Positions 28,809-38,206 of a stretch of DNA of 55,036 nt are shown in pieces. The stretch is taken from the NCBI GenBank assembly GCA_012516535.1, contig JAAYWP010000059.1, forward strand, positions 1 to 55,036, in the 5' to 3' direction. A program made the translations under genes and the position numbers. Origin of the DNA: Syntrophomonadaceae bacterium. GTDB lineage: Bacteria > Bacillota > DSM-12270 > Thermacetogeniales > Thermacetogeniaceae. Every line of letters begins with the position of its first letter. Position 1 is the stretch's first letter. The notes under the pieces were generated by a model that was not told where the DNA came from, searched no databases, and worked only from the letters and a program-made list of their open reading frames with translations.

Positions 28809-30434
28809 TTGGAGCGGTCTATTGTGACCGGTGAACATCTAAAGTGTTTGTTCACCGGTGGATTGGAAGCAATTGAAGAACATCAGCAGGAAATTGATAG
28901 TCTTAATGTTTTTCCTGTTCCAGATGGTGATACAGGGCGTAATATGTATTTGACCATGGCTGCAGCAGTAAAAGAGATGGAAACCGCAAACTCCTCCCAT
29001 ATAGGAAATGTGGGGGAGGCTATTGCCCAGGGTTCATTGATGGGTGCCCGGGGGAACTCAGGTGTGATTTTATCTCAACTGCTGCGGGGTCTTACCGATG
29101 CTTTTAAAGGTAAAGAAACCATAACCCTACAGGAGTTTGCCAGTGCCTGGGAGGCAGCTGCAGCCAGCGCTTACCGTGCGGTAATCAAGCCTGTTGAAGG
29201 TACTATGCTGACGGTATCCAAGAGTTTTGCTCGGGGGATGAAAAAGGCAGCTGCAGACAGTAATTCATTGGAAGAGGTTCTAGCACAGGCTATTAAAGAG
29301 GGTTATAAGACCTTGATGCAGACACCGGAAATGCTTCCTGTCTTGAAAAAGGCAGGTGTTGTAGATGCAGGGGGAAAAGGTCTGCTGGTCATTTTGGAAG
29401 GAGGGCTTTACGCCCTCGGCGATGGCAGTCGTACTGTCCAGAAGATGGAAGCAGAGACACAACCGGTGATTGAAACCATCGGGGAAAGGCCTACAGAGGA
29501 AGAGGATTTTACTTATCTGTATTGTACAGAGTTCTTGTTGAAAGCTGATCCAGCTGTAGAAGATGATATTAAATCTTATTTAAACGGTGTTGGGGACAGT
29601 ATGGTTATAGGCTGTACAAATTCATATATTAAAGTTCATATCCATACCAACAACCCGGGAAAGGTTTTAGATTACTGCCTCCAATATGGAACACTCCATG
29701 ATATTAAAATTGATAATATGTACGACCAGAGCAGGGCTGAACAAACAGGTCAAACAGTTGTTAATAACTCAGAACTGGTGGATATCGCTGTGGTTGCTGT
29801 TGGATGTGGGGAAGGAATAAAGCAGCTCTTTTACAATCTCGGGGTACAGCAGGTAATTGAGGGGGGGCAGACAATGAATCCCCCTGTGGAAGAGTTTGTG
29901 CGGGCGATCAAGGAAACTAATGGGCGGCAGGTGCTGATTCTGCCCAATAACAAAAACCTAATTCTATCTGCCCAACAGGCCAAAGAGCTTGTGGATATCC
30001 CTGTAGAGGTGATCCCTTCGAAAAGCATTCCTGCAGGGATCAGTGCCTTACTGCTATTTAATGATTCTATGACCCTAGAGGAGAATAGAGAGCGAATGAC
30101 AAGGCAGTTGCAGGAGGTCAAAACAGGAGAGGTGACCTATGCTGTCAGGGATGCTATGCTCGGTGAGCAGGAGATTAAAAAGGGTGAGCTGATTGGGATT
30201 TACCAGGGGGAAATAGCTGTTGCCGGTTCATCACAGGAGAGTGTTCTTTTGGCATTGTTGGATAAGATGATCGATGAGGATGATGAACTGATAACCATTT
30301 ATTGGGGTGCTGGTGTGGAACCGGAAACTGTGGAAAAGGTTATTGAGCAAATTGAGGAGAAATATCCCGAGTTGGAAGTGGACTCACATAACGGAGGACA
30401 ACCTCTGTATTATTTCCTGATCAGTGTGGAATAG
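28809..30434 (+). CDS. fakA: DAK2/DegV-type YloV/FakA (fatty acid kinase-like)
   Basis: NVFPVPDGDTGRNMYLTM; GARGNSGVILSQLLRG; VDAGGKGL. Confidence 0.93.
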   Translation: MERSIVTGEHLKCLFTGGLEAIEEHQQEIDSLNVFPVPDGDTGRNMYLTMAAAVKEMETANSSHIGNVGEAIAQGSLMGARGNSGVILSQLLRGLTDAFKGKETITLQEFASAWEAAAASAYRAVIKPVEGTMLTVSKSFARGMKKAAADSNSLEEVLAQAIKEGYKTLMQTPEMLPVLKKAGVVDAGGKGLLVILEGGLYALGDGSRTVQKMEAETQPVIETIGERPTEEEDFTYLYCTEFLLKADPAVEDDIKSYLNGVGDSMVIGCTNSYIKVHIHTNNPGKVLDYCLQYGTLHDIKIDNMYDQSRAEQTGQTVVNNSELVDIAVVAVGCGEGIKQLFYNLGVQQVIEGGQTMNPPVEEFVRAIKETNGRQVLILPNNKNLILSAQQAKELVDIPVEVIPSKSIPAGISALLLFNDSMTLEENRERMTRQLQEVKTGEVTYAVRDAMLGEQEIKKGELIGIYQGEIAVAGSSQESVLLALLDKMIDEDDELITIYWGAGVEPETVEKVIEQIEEKYPELEVDSHNGGQPLYYFLISVE

Positions 30435-30436
30435 GA

Positions 30437-32506
30437 GTGAAAGGTATAATCAGCAGGAATAGCTTGTTGTCAGGAAAACAACTGGCTGAAATAAAACTTT
30501 CATCTCTGCCGAAGATAGGGGAAAAGAGGGCAGAACTGTTTCATAAAATCGGAATTTATAATCTTTTTGATCTGCTCTACTATTTTCCCAGACGCTATGA
30601 GGACCGGCGGTTTGTTGAACGGCTGGATGGGGTAGCAAGCGGTGAGCAAGTTACGGTTTGGGGCAGGATTATAAATGTTGAAGAGGTAAAAGTGCGCCGT
30701 AATTTAAGCTTGCTGAGGGTTGCTATTCAAGGGAGCTTCGGCAAATGCACAGCAATATGGTTTAACCAGCCTTTTTTAAAGAGATCCTTGCGCAGGGGTT
30801 TGCTTATAGCTGTGACAGGGAAGGTGGAGCGAAATCTTTATGGCTGTGAGATATCTGTTAATGACTATGAAGCCGGAAGTTTAAAAAATCCGGTGCATGT
30901 AGGGCGTATTGTGCCCATCTACAGCAGTACAGAAAATTTGAGCCAGCGGTTCTTAAGGCGAATTATCTACCAATGTGTAAGAAAGTACGCAAATAATATA
31001 AAAAACCACCTTCCCGATGAATTGATCAGAGAATTAAATTTGCTACCCATTTCACAGGCTTTAATGGAAATCCATTTTCCCCGGGATGAAGGTTCTTTGC
31101 AGAGAGCACGGGAGAGCCTGGTTTATGAAGAATTATTCCTTTTTCAAACAGGTTTGAACAGAATTCATGAACAGGTCCGCAGACAGGGTGTGGCCCGCCG
31201 CCCCCAGACCACACTGCCGGAGGACTTTTTGAAAAAACTCCCCTATACCCTTACAGAAGCACAGCGAAAAGCAATGATTGAAATAAGAAATGATCTTTCC
31301 AGTACGAAAAGGATGTACCGTTTACTGCAGGGTGATGTGGGTTGTGGGAAAACTGTTGTAGCCCTTTATGCACTGCTGTTTGTTGTAGCCTCAGGTTTTC
31401 AGGGGGCCTTGATGGCTCCCACAGAGGTTCTTGCAGAGCAGCATTTCTTAAGTATCAGCAAATTGGTTTCCGGCCTTGGGGTCAATGTGGATTTGCTTAC
31501 AGGGTCCCTAGGTAAAAAGGAAAAGGAACAATGCCTCCAATCAATTAAAAGCGGCATGACCGATATTGTAGTCGGTACCCATGCTCTGTTGGAGGATGAT
31601 GTTGTTTTTAACCATCTGGGGTTGGTGGTTATCGATGAGCAGCACAGATTTGGGGTTCAACAGCGTGATCTGTTATTGAACAAGGCTGCAGCCCCTGATG
31701 TTTTGGTTATGACTGCCACCCCTATACCACGCAGCTTAACCTTGACCGTTTATGGTGATCTCGATCTGACAATGATCAATGAACTGCCCCCAGGTAGAAA
31801 AAAAATAAAAACTTTTTTTCTACCTGCTGCGGAAAAGTCAAGGGTTTATAGCTTTGCTAGAAAGGAGTTGGAGGCGGGGCGCCAGGTCTATGTGGTTTGT
31901 CCCCTGATCCAGGAATCTGAGCATCTTGCTGTTGAAGCTGCAGTTAAAAGATATGAGGAGTTATGCCAGGAGTTTTCTGCTTTTAATGTGGGTCTTATTC
32001 ATGGAAAATTGAAAATTGATGAAAAAGATAAGGTAATGGATGCTTTTCGCAGAGGGGAGATTGATCTCCTAGTAGCCACTTCGGTGATTGAAGTTGGGAT
32101 CGATGTGCCTAATGCCTCAGTGATCATAATTGAGGGAGTGGAGCGTTTCGGTCTGTCCCAACTCCATCAGTTAAGGGGCCGGGTTGGGAGAGGAAGCCAG
32201 GAGAGCTATTGTGTATTAGTCGGCAATCCAAACACTAGGGAAGCCATAGAGCGCATCAAAATTATGCTAAACTACCATGACGGCTTTCAAGTTGCTGAAA
32301 AGGATTTGGCATTAAGAGGGCCAGGAGAACTCTTAGGAAGCAAACAGCATGGTTATTCCGACTTTCGAGTAGTTGATATCATTAAGGATCTACCTCATTT
32401 TTTAAAATTGAAAAAATTTAGTAATATCACCAATAATGATCAGCATGGTTTGTGGGAAGAGATCAATTTCCGCTTTCCTTCATTATTTAATGTTTTAAAA
32501 ATTTAA
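30437..32506 (+). CDS. recG: ATP-dependent DNA helicase RecG
   Basis: LLQGDVGCGKTVVAL; VIDEQHRFGVQQR; TATPIPRSLTLTVYGDLD; QLRGRVGRG. Confidence 0.97.
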   Translation: MKGIISRNSLLSGKQLAEIKLSSLPKIGEKRAELFHKIGIYNLFDLLYYFPRRYEDRRFVERLDGVASGEQVTVWGRIINVEEVKVRRNLSLLRVAIQGSFGKCTAIWFNQPFLKRSLRRGLLIAVTGKVERNLYGCEISVNDYEAGSLKNPVHVGRIVPIYSSTENLSQRFLRRIIYQCVRKYANNIKNHLPDELIRELNLLPISQALMEIHFPRDEGSLQRARESLVYEELFLFQTGLNRIHEQVRRQGVARRPQTTLPEDFLKKLPYTLTEAQRKAMIEIRNDLSSTKRMYRLLQGDVGCGKTVVALYALLFVVASGFQGALMAPTEVLAEQHFLSISKLVSGLGVNVDLLTGSLGKKEKEQCLQSIKSGMTDIVVGTHALLEDDVVFNHLGLVVIDEQHRFGVQQRDLLLNKAAAPDVLVMTATPIPRSLTLTVYGDLDLTMINELPPGRKKIKTFFLPAAEKSRVYSFARKELEAGRQVYVVCPLIQESEHLAVEAAVKRYEELCQEFSAFNVGLIHGKLKIDEKDKVMDAFRRGEIDLLVATSVIEVGIDVPNASVIIIEGVERFGLSQLHQLRGRVGRGSQESYCVLVGNPNTREAIERIKIMLNYHDGFQVAEKDLALRGPGELLGSKQHGYSDFRVVDIIKDLPHFLKLKKFSNITNNDQHGLWEEINFRFPSLFNVLKI

Positions 32507-32531
32507 TAAAAATAAAATCCAAATAAAAATA

Positions 32532-32567
32532 AAAAAACCTCACTGAACCGAAGTGAGGTTTTTTTGG
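32532..32567 (+). terminator. Terminator after recG
   Basis: AAAACCTCACT gaaccga AGTGAGGTTTTTTT. Confidence 0.92.
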
Positions 32568-32641
32568 TGCGATCTTACTTGTATGTGATAAATGCTTTTT
32601 GTTCACAATGTTAATACAACGAAAAAAATTACAACAAAGTT

Positions 32642-32671
32642 GCATAAATAAGGTGCTTATCGAAAATACTT
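32642..32671 (+). promoter_or_regulatory. Candidate forespore (SigG/SigF-type) promoter for the SASP genes
   Basis: GCATA-N18-AATACTT, close to the SigG-type GYATA / CATACTA pattern. Confidence 0.4.
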
Positions 32672-32731
32672 ACTAGGATAAAAAACTTTTAGATGTACAT
32701 AATAAAAACACACAAGAAAGGAGGGATATAA

Positions 32732-33001
32732 ATGGGCACAGGTCAAAAACGAAACAGACTATTAGTACCAGAGGCTAGCAAAGCGATGTATCAGTTCAAG
32801 TATGAAATGGCCCGGGAGGTGGGAATAGAAAATCAGATCCAAGGGGATTATTGGGGGTACATATCCTCCCGTGACTGCGGTGCTGTGGGTGGTGCTATGG
32901 TAAGGCATATGATTCAAACCATTGAACAGCAAATTGCCCAGCAAGGAAACCCATCCCAGACCATTGCAGCTACTAACACAAATACTCAGCAACTTAGCTA
33001 A
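32732..33001 (+). CDS. Alpha/beta-type small acid-soluble spore protein
   Basis: LLVPEASKAMYQFKYEMAREVGI...DYWGYISSRDCGAVGGAMVRHMI. Confidence 0.93.
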   Translation: MGTGQKRNRLLVPEASKAMYQFKYEMAREVGIENQIQGDYWGYISSRDCGAVGGAMVRHMIQTIEQQIAQQGNPSQTIAATNTNTQQLS

Positions 33002-33032
33002 TCCACATTTAAAATGAAAGGGGGAAAATTAA

Positions 33033-33278
33033 ATGGGTACAGGACAAAAAAGGAACAAACTGTTAGTGCCTGAAGCCAATAAGGCTATGTATCAGTTCAA
33101 ATATGAAATGGCCAATGAGGTTGGTATCGCAAACCAAATTCAGGGTGATTATTGGGGACATATATCTTCAAGGGATTGTGGAGCGGTCGGAGGCGCAATG
33201 GTCAGGCGTATGATTCAGCAGTACCAGCAGAGCCTTGCTAACCAGCAACCCCAGACCACAACCACAATCCAGCAGTAA
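33033..33278 (+). CDS. Alpha/beta-type small acid-soluble spore protein (tandem paralog)
   Basis: LLVPEANKAMYQFKYEMANEVGIANQIQGDYWGHISSRDCGAVGGAMVRRMI. Confidence 0.93.
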   Translation: MGTGQKRNKLLVPEANKAMYQFKYEMANEVGIANQIQGDYWGHISSRDCGAVGGAMVRRMIQQYQQSLANQQPQTTTTIQQ

Positions 33279-33309
33279 AGCAACTATCATGAACAAAGCC
33301 ATCACAGCG

Positions 33310-33341
33310 GGCGGACATGAATAATGTCCGCCAAGTTTTTT
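33310..33341 (+). terminator. Terminator after SASP pair
   Basis: GGCGGACAT gaata ATGTCCGCC aagtttttt. Confidence 0.88.
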
Positions 33342-33351
33342 GTCGAGTTTT

Positions 33352-34308
33352 TTATGAAATAAGAGCTTCCAACTCTTCTCGCGGTACTCGTGGGTGCAGG
33401 GCCATGGTAATTCCTCTATTGATTGTCCGGCTTGCGTTTTCAATCAAGTCATCTATTTCCCGGGGGGTTACCACAAGTGAGCCTTGAAATGGTTCCAACA
33501 CATCAGATATGGTTTCCTGGATATAAACCGGGTGTTGCCTACCACCGGAAAATTTGTTGGCATAAGTTTCTAAAACAGCTCTGCCAATAACCGCGGCATT
33601 TACCACAGTCGGCACCCCAATAGCGATCACAGGAACACCCATAGTATGGAAATTGATCTCCACTCTTCTATTATTTACACCAGAACCAGGAGCAATACCG
33701 GTGTTACTGATTTGAATGGTTGTACCTAACCGATTGATATTTGCTGCTGCTAAAGCGTCGATGGCGATAATCACATTGGGTTTGACTTTTTCCACAACCC
33801 CTCTGATGATTTCCGCTGTTTCGATACCTGTAATCCCCAGCACACCTGGTGCTATAGCACATACTGATAGGTAGCTCTGTACGGCATCTGGCATGTGTTT
33901 GAAAAGATGACGGGTAACCAGTGTATATTTTACAACTGATGGTCCCAGAGCATCAGGAGTTGCCTGCCAATTGCCTAAACCGACAATCAGGGCTGTTTCC
34001 TGGCCTTTCAAATGGAGCAGGTTGCTGAGTTGCTCTGATAGAGCTTCTGCAACACTGAGTTGAACTTCAGGGGATTTGTATTTTAATTCAGGTGCCTCAA
34101 TGGTGATATAAGTACCTCGGGGTTTGCCCATAACCTTTTCTGCAGCTTCATCCTCAATCTTAATTATTGTTATGCTGCCATAAGGAAATGTTTGCTTATC
34201 CTCAATCACTCCAGCTATCTCTTGGCCGGTTGCTCCCCGTACCAGGTCTCGTGCCTCCAAAGCCAGGTCCGTGTAATATTGTTCAGAGGAAAGATCGATG
34301 TTGTTCAA
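33352..34308 (-). CDS. gpr: Spore germination protease GPR
   Basis: VGLGNWQATPDALGP; CAIAPGVLGITGIETAEIIRGVVEKVKPNVIIAIDALAA; PGSGVNNRR. Confidence 0.97.
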   Translation of the reverse strand: MNNIDLSSEQYYTDLALEARDLVRGATGQEIAGVIEDKQTFPYGSITIIKIEDEAAEKVMGKPRGTYITIEAPELKYKSPEVQLSVAEALSEQLSNLLHLKGQETALIVGLGNWQATPDALGPSVVKYTLVTRHLFKHMPDAVQSYLSVCAIAPGVLGITGIETAEIIRGVVEKVKPNVIIAIDALAAANINRLGTTIQISNTGIAPGSGVNNRRVEINFHTMGVPVIAIGVPTVVNAAVIGRAVLETYANKFSGGRQHPVYIQETISDVLEPFQGSLVVTPREIDDLIENASRTINRGITMALHPRVPREELEALIS

Positions 34309-34506
34309 CTTAAATCTCCTTTAAAATCTAATCTTTGCAAGTTATTTTTATCAAATATTTAATAATTATACATCGTGAGATAGGTCCTAGTATAACCTAT
34401 CTGTGGTTTTATTTTACTGATCATGTACATTGTTTCCAGCTTTAATCTTTTAAATGATTTTTTCATAAGAAAAGGTTTTATGGCAATTTGTCGAATATAA
34501 AAATAG

Positions 34507-35112
34507 GTGAGGGTTATGGAATGGTTTGTTGAATTAGATCGAGTAAATGATTTAGAGCAATTAAAGCAGTACTGTGTTCAATGCCGGGACTGTGATCTTG
34601 GCAAAAAAGGTTCACATGTGGTTTTCGGTGAAGGTAATCCTGCAGCCTCCTTGATGTTTGTAGGCGAGGCTCCTGGTGCTGAGGAGGAGCGTCTGCAGCG
34701 TCCATTTGTGGGTGCGGCAGGAAAGCTGCTTGACAAAATATTAAGAGCAGTCGGAATTCTGCGAGAGGAAGTCTATATTACCAATATTGTTAAATGCCGT
34801 CCTCCTCAAAACCGGTATCCAAAAAAAGAAGAGTCTGATCGGTGTTTTGTCTACCTGGCTCGTCAGATTGAACTGATTCAACCCAAACTGATCGTATGCC
34901 TGGGAGCCCTGGCTACTCGGTATCTGGTCCATCAAGAAGCCCAAGTAACGGCTGTCCGTGGGGAGGTTTTTATTAAAGGAGGGATCCGGATTATTCCCAC
35001 CTTTCATCCGGCAGCTCTTTTAAGGGATGCCAGTAAGAAAAAACCTGTCTGGAGAGACTTTCAATTGATTAATAGTTTTTATCAGGAGGTATTGGCTAAA
35101 AAAAAGCCGTAA
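34507..35112 (+). CDS. Uracil-DNA glycosylase, family 4 type (Fe-S)
   Basis: CRDCDLGKKGSHVVFGEGNP; FVGEAPGAEEERLQRPFVGAAGKLLD; NIVKCRPPQNR; TFHPAALLRD. Confidence 0.95.
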   Translation: MRVMEWFVELDRVNDLEQLKQYCVQCRDCDLGKKGSHVVFGEGNPAASLMFVGEAPGAEEERLQRPFVGAAGKLLDKILRAVGILREEVYITNIVKCRPPQNRYPKKEESDRCFVYLARQIELIQPKLIVCLGALATRYLVHQEAQVTAVRGEVFIKGGIRIIPTFHPAALLRDASKKKPVWRDFQLINSFYQEVLAKKKP

Positions 35113-35130
35113 GTTTATGACTTACGGCTT
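35098..35130 (-). terminator. Strong minus-strand intrinsic terminator whose stem includes the UDG stop codon
   Basis: +strand AAAAAA AAGCCGTAAG tttatga CTTACGGCTT; read on minus the 10-bp stem runs into a T-tract. Confidence 0.75.
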
Positions 35131-35310
35131 GATTTGCTCGCCATTGAGAACTACCTTCTGGTAGTGATCTCAATGGCGTGGGAGAGGAGAAACTGGAGGA
35201 AGAGCTCATGGAGTAGAGCCTACTGCATTATGTGCTGCGTTTATGCTGCTACATTATGTTTCGACGGCCCTCTCCATGAAGACCCTTTAGCCATCTCTAT
35301 TTTTACCTAA
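35098..35310 (-). ncRNA. Candidate structured ncRNA between UDG and rsmD (possibly CsfG-like)
   Basis: Hairpin CGCCATTGAGA-ACTACC-ttct-GGTAGT-ga-TCTCAATGGCG (35139-35178), long-range GGAGAGG/CCTCTCC (35181-35187/35269-35275), pyrimidine-rich minus-strand segment, minus-strand terminator; no plausible ORF. Confidence 0.5.
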
Positions 35311-35386
35311 TAATGATTTTTTATACATTAAAATAACAGAAAAAATCAGGTATTTTATACCATTTTATTAGATAAATAAACACTAA

Positions 35387-35415
35387 TTGTAAATGATGGA
35401 CAGTCGAGGTATAAT
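35387..35415 (+). promoter_or_regulatory. SigA promoter of rsmD
   Basis: TTGTAA-N17-TATAAT. Confidence 0.7.
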
Positions 35416-35448
35416 TTTGTTATTAATCAAAGTTGTAAAGGTGATGAG

Positions 35449-36000
35449 ATGTCACAGCTGCGGGTGATCGGTGGAATTGCTAAAGGAAAACGTTTGAAAA
35501 GCAGAAATGTAAAACACCTCCGCCCTGCTACAGATTATGTGAAAGAAGCTTTATTTAATATTTTAATGCTGTATGTGCCGGGCAGCCGCTTTTTGGACCT
35601 ATACGCAGGCACAGGCAGCATAGGTATTGAGGCTCTGAGCAGAGGTGCAGATAGGGTCTGTTTTGTAGAGAGGGATCCCCTTAATGTAAAACTGATCAAG
35701 GAGAATCTGCAGATAACCGGTTTTTCAGAACAAGCTGAAATATATACCAAAGATGTCTTTCAGGCACTAAACATGATGCATCAAAAAGAATATAAGTTTG
35801 ATCTTATTTTTGTTGATCCCCCTTTTCGACAGGGTTTGTTAGTACCTACTGTAGAAAAGATTTGGGAACTAGGAATCCTTGCTGCTGGGGGCTGTATTAT
35901 TACACGCAGTGCAAAAGGGGAAAAAAATCATTTTTCCAAAGAGCCTTACAGGGAAGAGCGGTATGGTGACAGCATTTTGCATTTTTTTAAGTATAATTAA
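35449..36000 (+). CDS. rsmD: 16S rRNA m2G966 methyltransferase RsmD (YlbH)
   Basis: RVIGGIAKGKRLKS...RPATDYVKEALFNIL; FLDLYAGTGSIGIEALSRGA; FVDPPF. Confidence 0.97.
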   Translation: MSQLRVIGGIAKGKRLKSRNVKHLRPATDYVKEALFNILMLYVPGSRFLDLYAGTGSIGIEALSRGADRVCFVERDPLNVKLIKENLQITGFSEQAEIYTKDVFQALNMMHQKEYKFDLIFVDPPFRQGLLVPTVEKIWELGILAAGGCIITRSAKGEKNHFSKEPYREERYGDSILHFFKYN

Positions 36001-36022
36001 TTATTAAGAAAGGTGGGGTGAA

Positions 36023-36502
36023 ATGAGAATTGCAGTTTACCCCGGCAGCTTTGATCCAATTACCTATGGACACTTGGATATCATTGAAAGAGCTGCTGAT
36101 CTTTTTGACAAAGTTATTGTAGCGGTAAGCGTCAACAGCGGCAAAAAACCTCTTTTCACAATTGAAGAACGGGTAGAAATGATCACCGCTGAATGCCACC
36201 ATCTAAAAAATGTAGAAGTAAGGCATTTTCGCGGATTGCTGGTTGATTTTGCTGTTCAAAACAATGCCCGTTCTATTGTGCGTGGACTTCGTGCAGTTTC
36301 GGATTTCGAATATGAATTTCAGATGGCTTTAACAAACCGCAAGCTTAATGCACAATTGGAGACCATCTTTTTGGTATCTCAACCGAACTATTCTTTTCTT
36401 AGTTCCAGTATTGTTAAGGAAATTGCCAGTCTCGGTGGAGATGTCAGCGGTTTTGTTTCACAAAATGTGGCAAACAGGCTGCATAACAAGTATCATCGAT
36501 GA
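36023..36502 (+). CDS. coaD: Phosphopantetheine adenylyltransferase
   Basis: AVYPGSFDPITYGHLDIIERAA; RGLRAVSDFEYEFQMALTNR; SSSIVKEIASLGGDVSGFV. Confidence 0.98.
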   Translation: MRIAVYPGSFDPITYGHLDIIERAADLFDKVIVAVSVNSGKKPLFTIEERVEMITAECHHLKNVEVRHFRGLLVDFAVQNNARSIVRGLRAVSDFEYEFQMALTNRKLNAQLETIFLVSQPNYSFLSSSIVKEIASLGGDVSGFVSQNVANRLHNKYHR

Positions 36503-36513
36503 AATAATGAGGG

Positions 36514-36969
36514 GTGAGGAGAATGAATTTGAATATTTTTAATGTTTTGGATGAACTCGAGGATATGGTGCAGAGCGGCAAAAGGGTACTGGGTAAGGTT
36601 CTCCTTGATGAAGAGGCACTGCTGGAATATATTGATAAACTGAGAACCCTTCTCCCCGAAGAGATCCACCAGGCCAAATGGCTGAACAAGGAAAGAGAGC
36701 GGATGCTAAAGGAAGCTCAGCAACAGGCGGAGAGGATCTTGAACGATGCTCAGGCAGAGGTTAAGCGGTTGGCTGACGAGAGTGAGGTTGCAAAACAAGC
36801 AAGAGAGAGTGCAGAAGAGATTATAGCGCAGGCAAAAAGCCTGGCAAAGGAGATAAAAAGTGGAGCCACTGAATACGCTGATGAGATCTTAGGCAAATTG
36901 GAAAAAAACATCAGCCAAAGCTTATCAGTGATCGGACAGGCGCGAGAAGAATTAAGTAAAATGAAATAG
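36514..36969 (+). CDS. Coiled-coil protein (often annotated 'ATPase' next to coaD in Clostridia)
   Basis: Long amphipathic helix LNKERERMLKEAQQQAERILNDAQAEVKRLADESEVAKQARESAEEIIAQAKS. Confidence 0.8.
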   Translation: MRRMNLNIFNVLDELEDMVQSGKRVLGKVLLDEEALLEYIDKLRTLLPEEIHQAKWLNKERERMLKEAQQQAERILNDAQAEVKRLADESEVAKQARESAEEIIAQAKSLAKEIKSGATEYADEILGKLEKNISQSLSVIGQAREELSKMK

Positions 36970-36988
36970 GCCGTTCTGCTAAAAACTG

Positions 36989-38206
36989 TTAGCGGATGAT
37001 GATGACCTTACCGCTGATGATTTTTATCAAAGATCTTCCTATGAGATACCAGGCAGCCAAAATTGCGCTCAACAATAGCAAGATACCAGCCCAAACCAAT
37101 AGGGGAATGCCAATTCCGGTGCTGGTCGGTACTGCCAGCATCTCCTGCAGAGGCAGAAGGAAAACCAAAACAGTAATCAACATGGCCAGTGGTATTTGCA
37201 GCAACCTGGTCAGGTAATACTTTTTCACTTTTAGACCACTGTCTGCCACCATGCCGGTTACTTGTGCCTGGATTGCCAGACCATTCCAGGCTAATAGTGC
37301 TTCTATAGCCAACAGTTGAGTGAGTAATCCGGCTGAACTGCTGCTTATTGCCTGGATACCGATGGTGATTTCAAAAAAACCCATAAAAATTCCCTCAAGC
37401 AGTGTTCTGTCAAGAGCAAAGAATTGGGCCAGTGGTTGAAACAGATTGAGCAAAAGGGAAAAGAAACCTGCTGCTCGCAGTATGCCGGCGAGAACTGAAA
37501 AAAAAGTGATAAAACCCCCAATGGTCAGGATGGTGATGCAGGAATTTAGTATAGTATCCTTTAACAATTTACCAAATCCCTTATTCTTAAGTTCTGTCTG
37601 ATCGATAAAGGCATGTAAAGCTTTTTTAAAAACATGCCTATTTTTCGGTATATATCCTACAGGAGGAGAAAAAGATTTCAGTATTAGACCACAGATGAAG
37701 TTGGAAAGGTAATGAATGGCAGCAATTAAGGGACCCAAAACTGGGTTTTGGTACATCCCGATACCAACAGCGCCTATCATAAAAAGGGGGCTGGCATTGC
37801 TGGTAAAGGAAAGAAGACGCTCCCCCTCATTTTCATCGCACAAACCGGCTTTATGGAGTTTGCTGGTCAGAATGGCACAGAGGGGAAAACCGGAGAGGTA
37901 ACTAACAGCCATGATAAAACCGCTGCAGCCGGGCAGATTGAAAAGAGGTCTCATGGCTGGTTCCAGCAGTGTGCCCAAAAAGGCAACAAAACCCAGTTTT
38001 ATTAGAAGCTCTGCTATAATAAAAAAGGGAAGCAGGCTGGGCAAAACGATTTCCCACCATGTTTTCAAACCCTGTTGTGCTGCTTCAAAGGAGGCGGAGG
38101 GGTAAGAGATCACACCCAGGGCATAAAGGAGACAAAGCACACTGAAAAAGCCAGGGGCAACTATTGATTTATGATGTTTTAGCTTGATAATAAAGCCGGG
38201 AAGCAT
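36989..38206 (-). CDS. ylbJ: Sporulation integral membrane protein YlbJ
   Basis: Multi-TM; PSLLPFFIIAELLIKLGFV; LSGFPLCAILTSKL; LLSFTSNASPLFMIGAVGIGMYQNP; position after rsmD-coaD. Confidence 0.93.
   Translation of the reverse strand: MLPGFIIKLKHHKSIVAPGFFSVLCLLYALGVISYPSASFEAAQQGLKTWWEIVLPSLLPFFIIAELLIKLGFVAFLGTLLEPAMRPLFNLPGCSGFIMAVSYLSGFPLCAILTSKLHKAGLCDENEGERLLSFTSNASPLFMIGAVGIGMYQNPVLGPLIAAIHYLSNFICGLILKSFSPPVGYIPKNRHVFKKALHAFIDQTELKNKGFGKLLKDTILNSCITILTIGGFITFFSVLAGILRAAGFFSLLLNLFQPLAQFFALDRTLLEGIFMGFFEITIGIQAISSSSAGLLTQLLAIEALLAWNGLAIQAQVTGMVADSGLKVKKYYLTRLLQIPLAMLITVLVFLLPLQEMLAVPTSTGIGIPLLVWAGILLLLSAILAAWYLIGRSLIKIISGKVIIIR

Noticed and set aside
35240-35280. tmRNA-like string 'tttcgacgg' on the plus strand, and the minus-strand mini-ORF MAKGSSWRGPSKHNVAA*
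   Set aside because: No acceptor/T-arm (GGTTCGA...CCA) or tRNA-like ends on either strand; the mini-ORF has no convincing SD, so tmRNA or a small protein is not supported.
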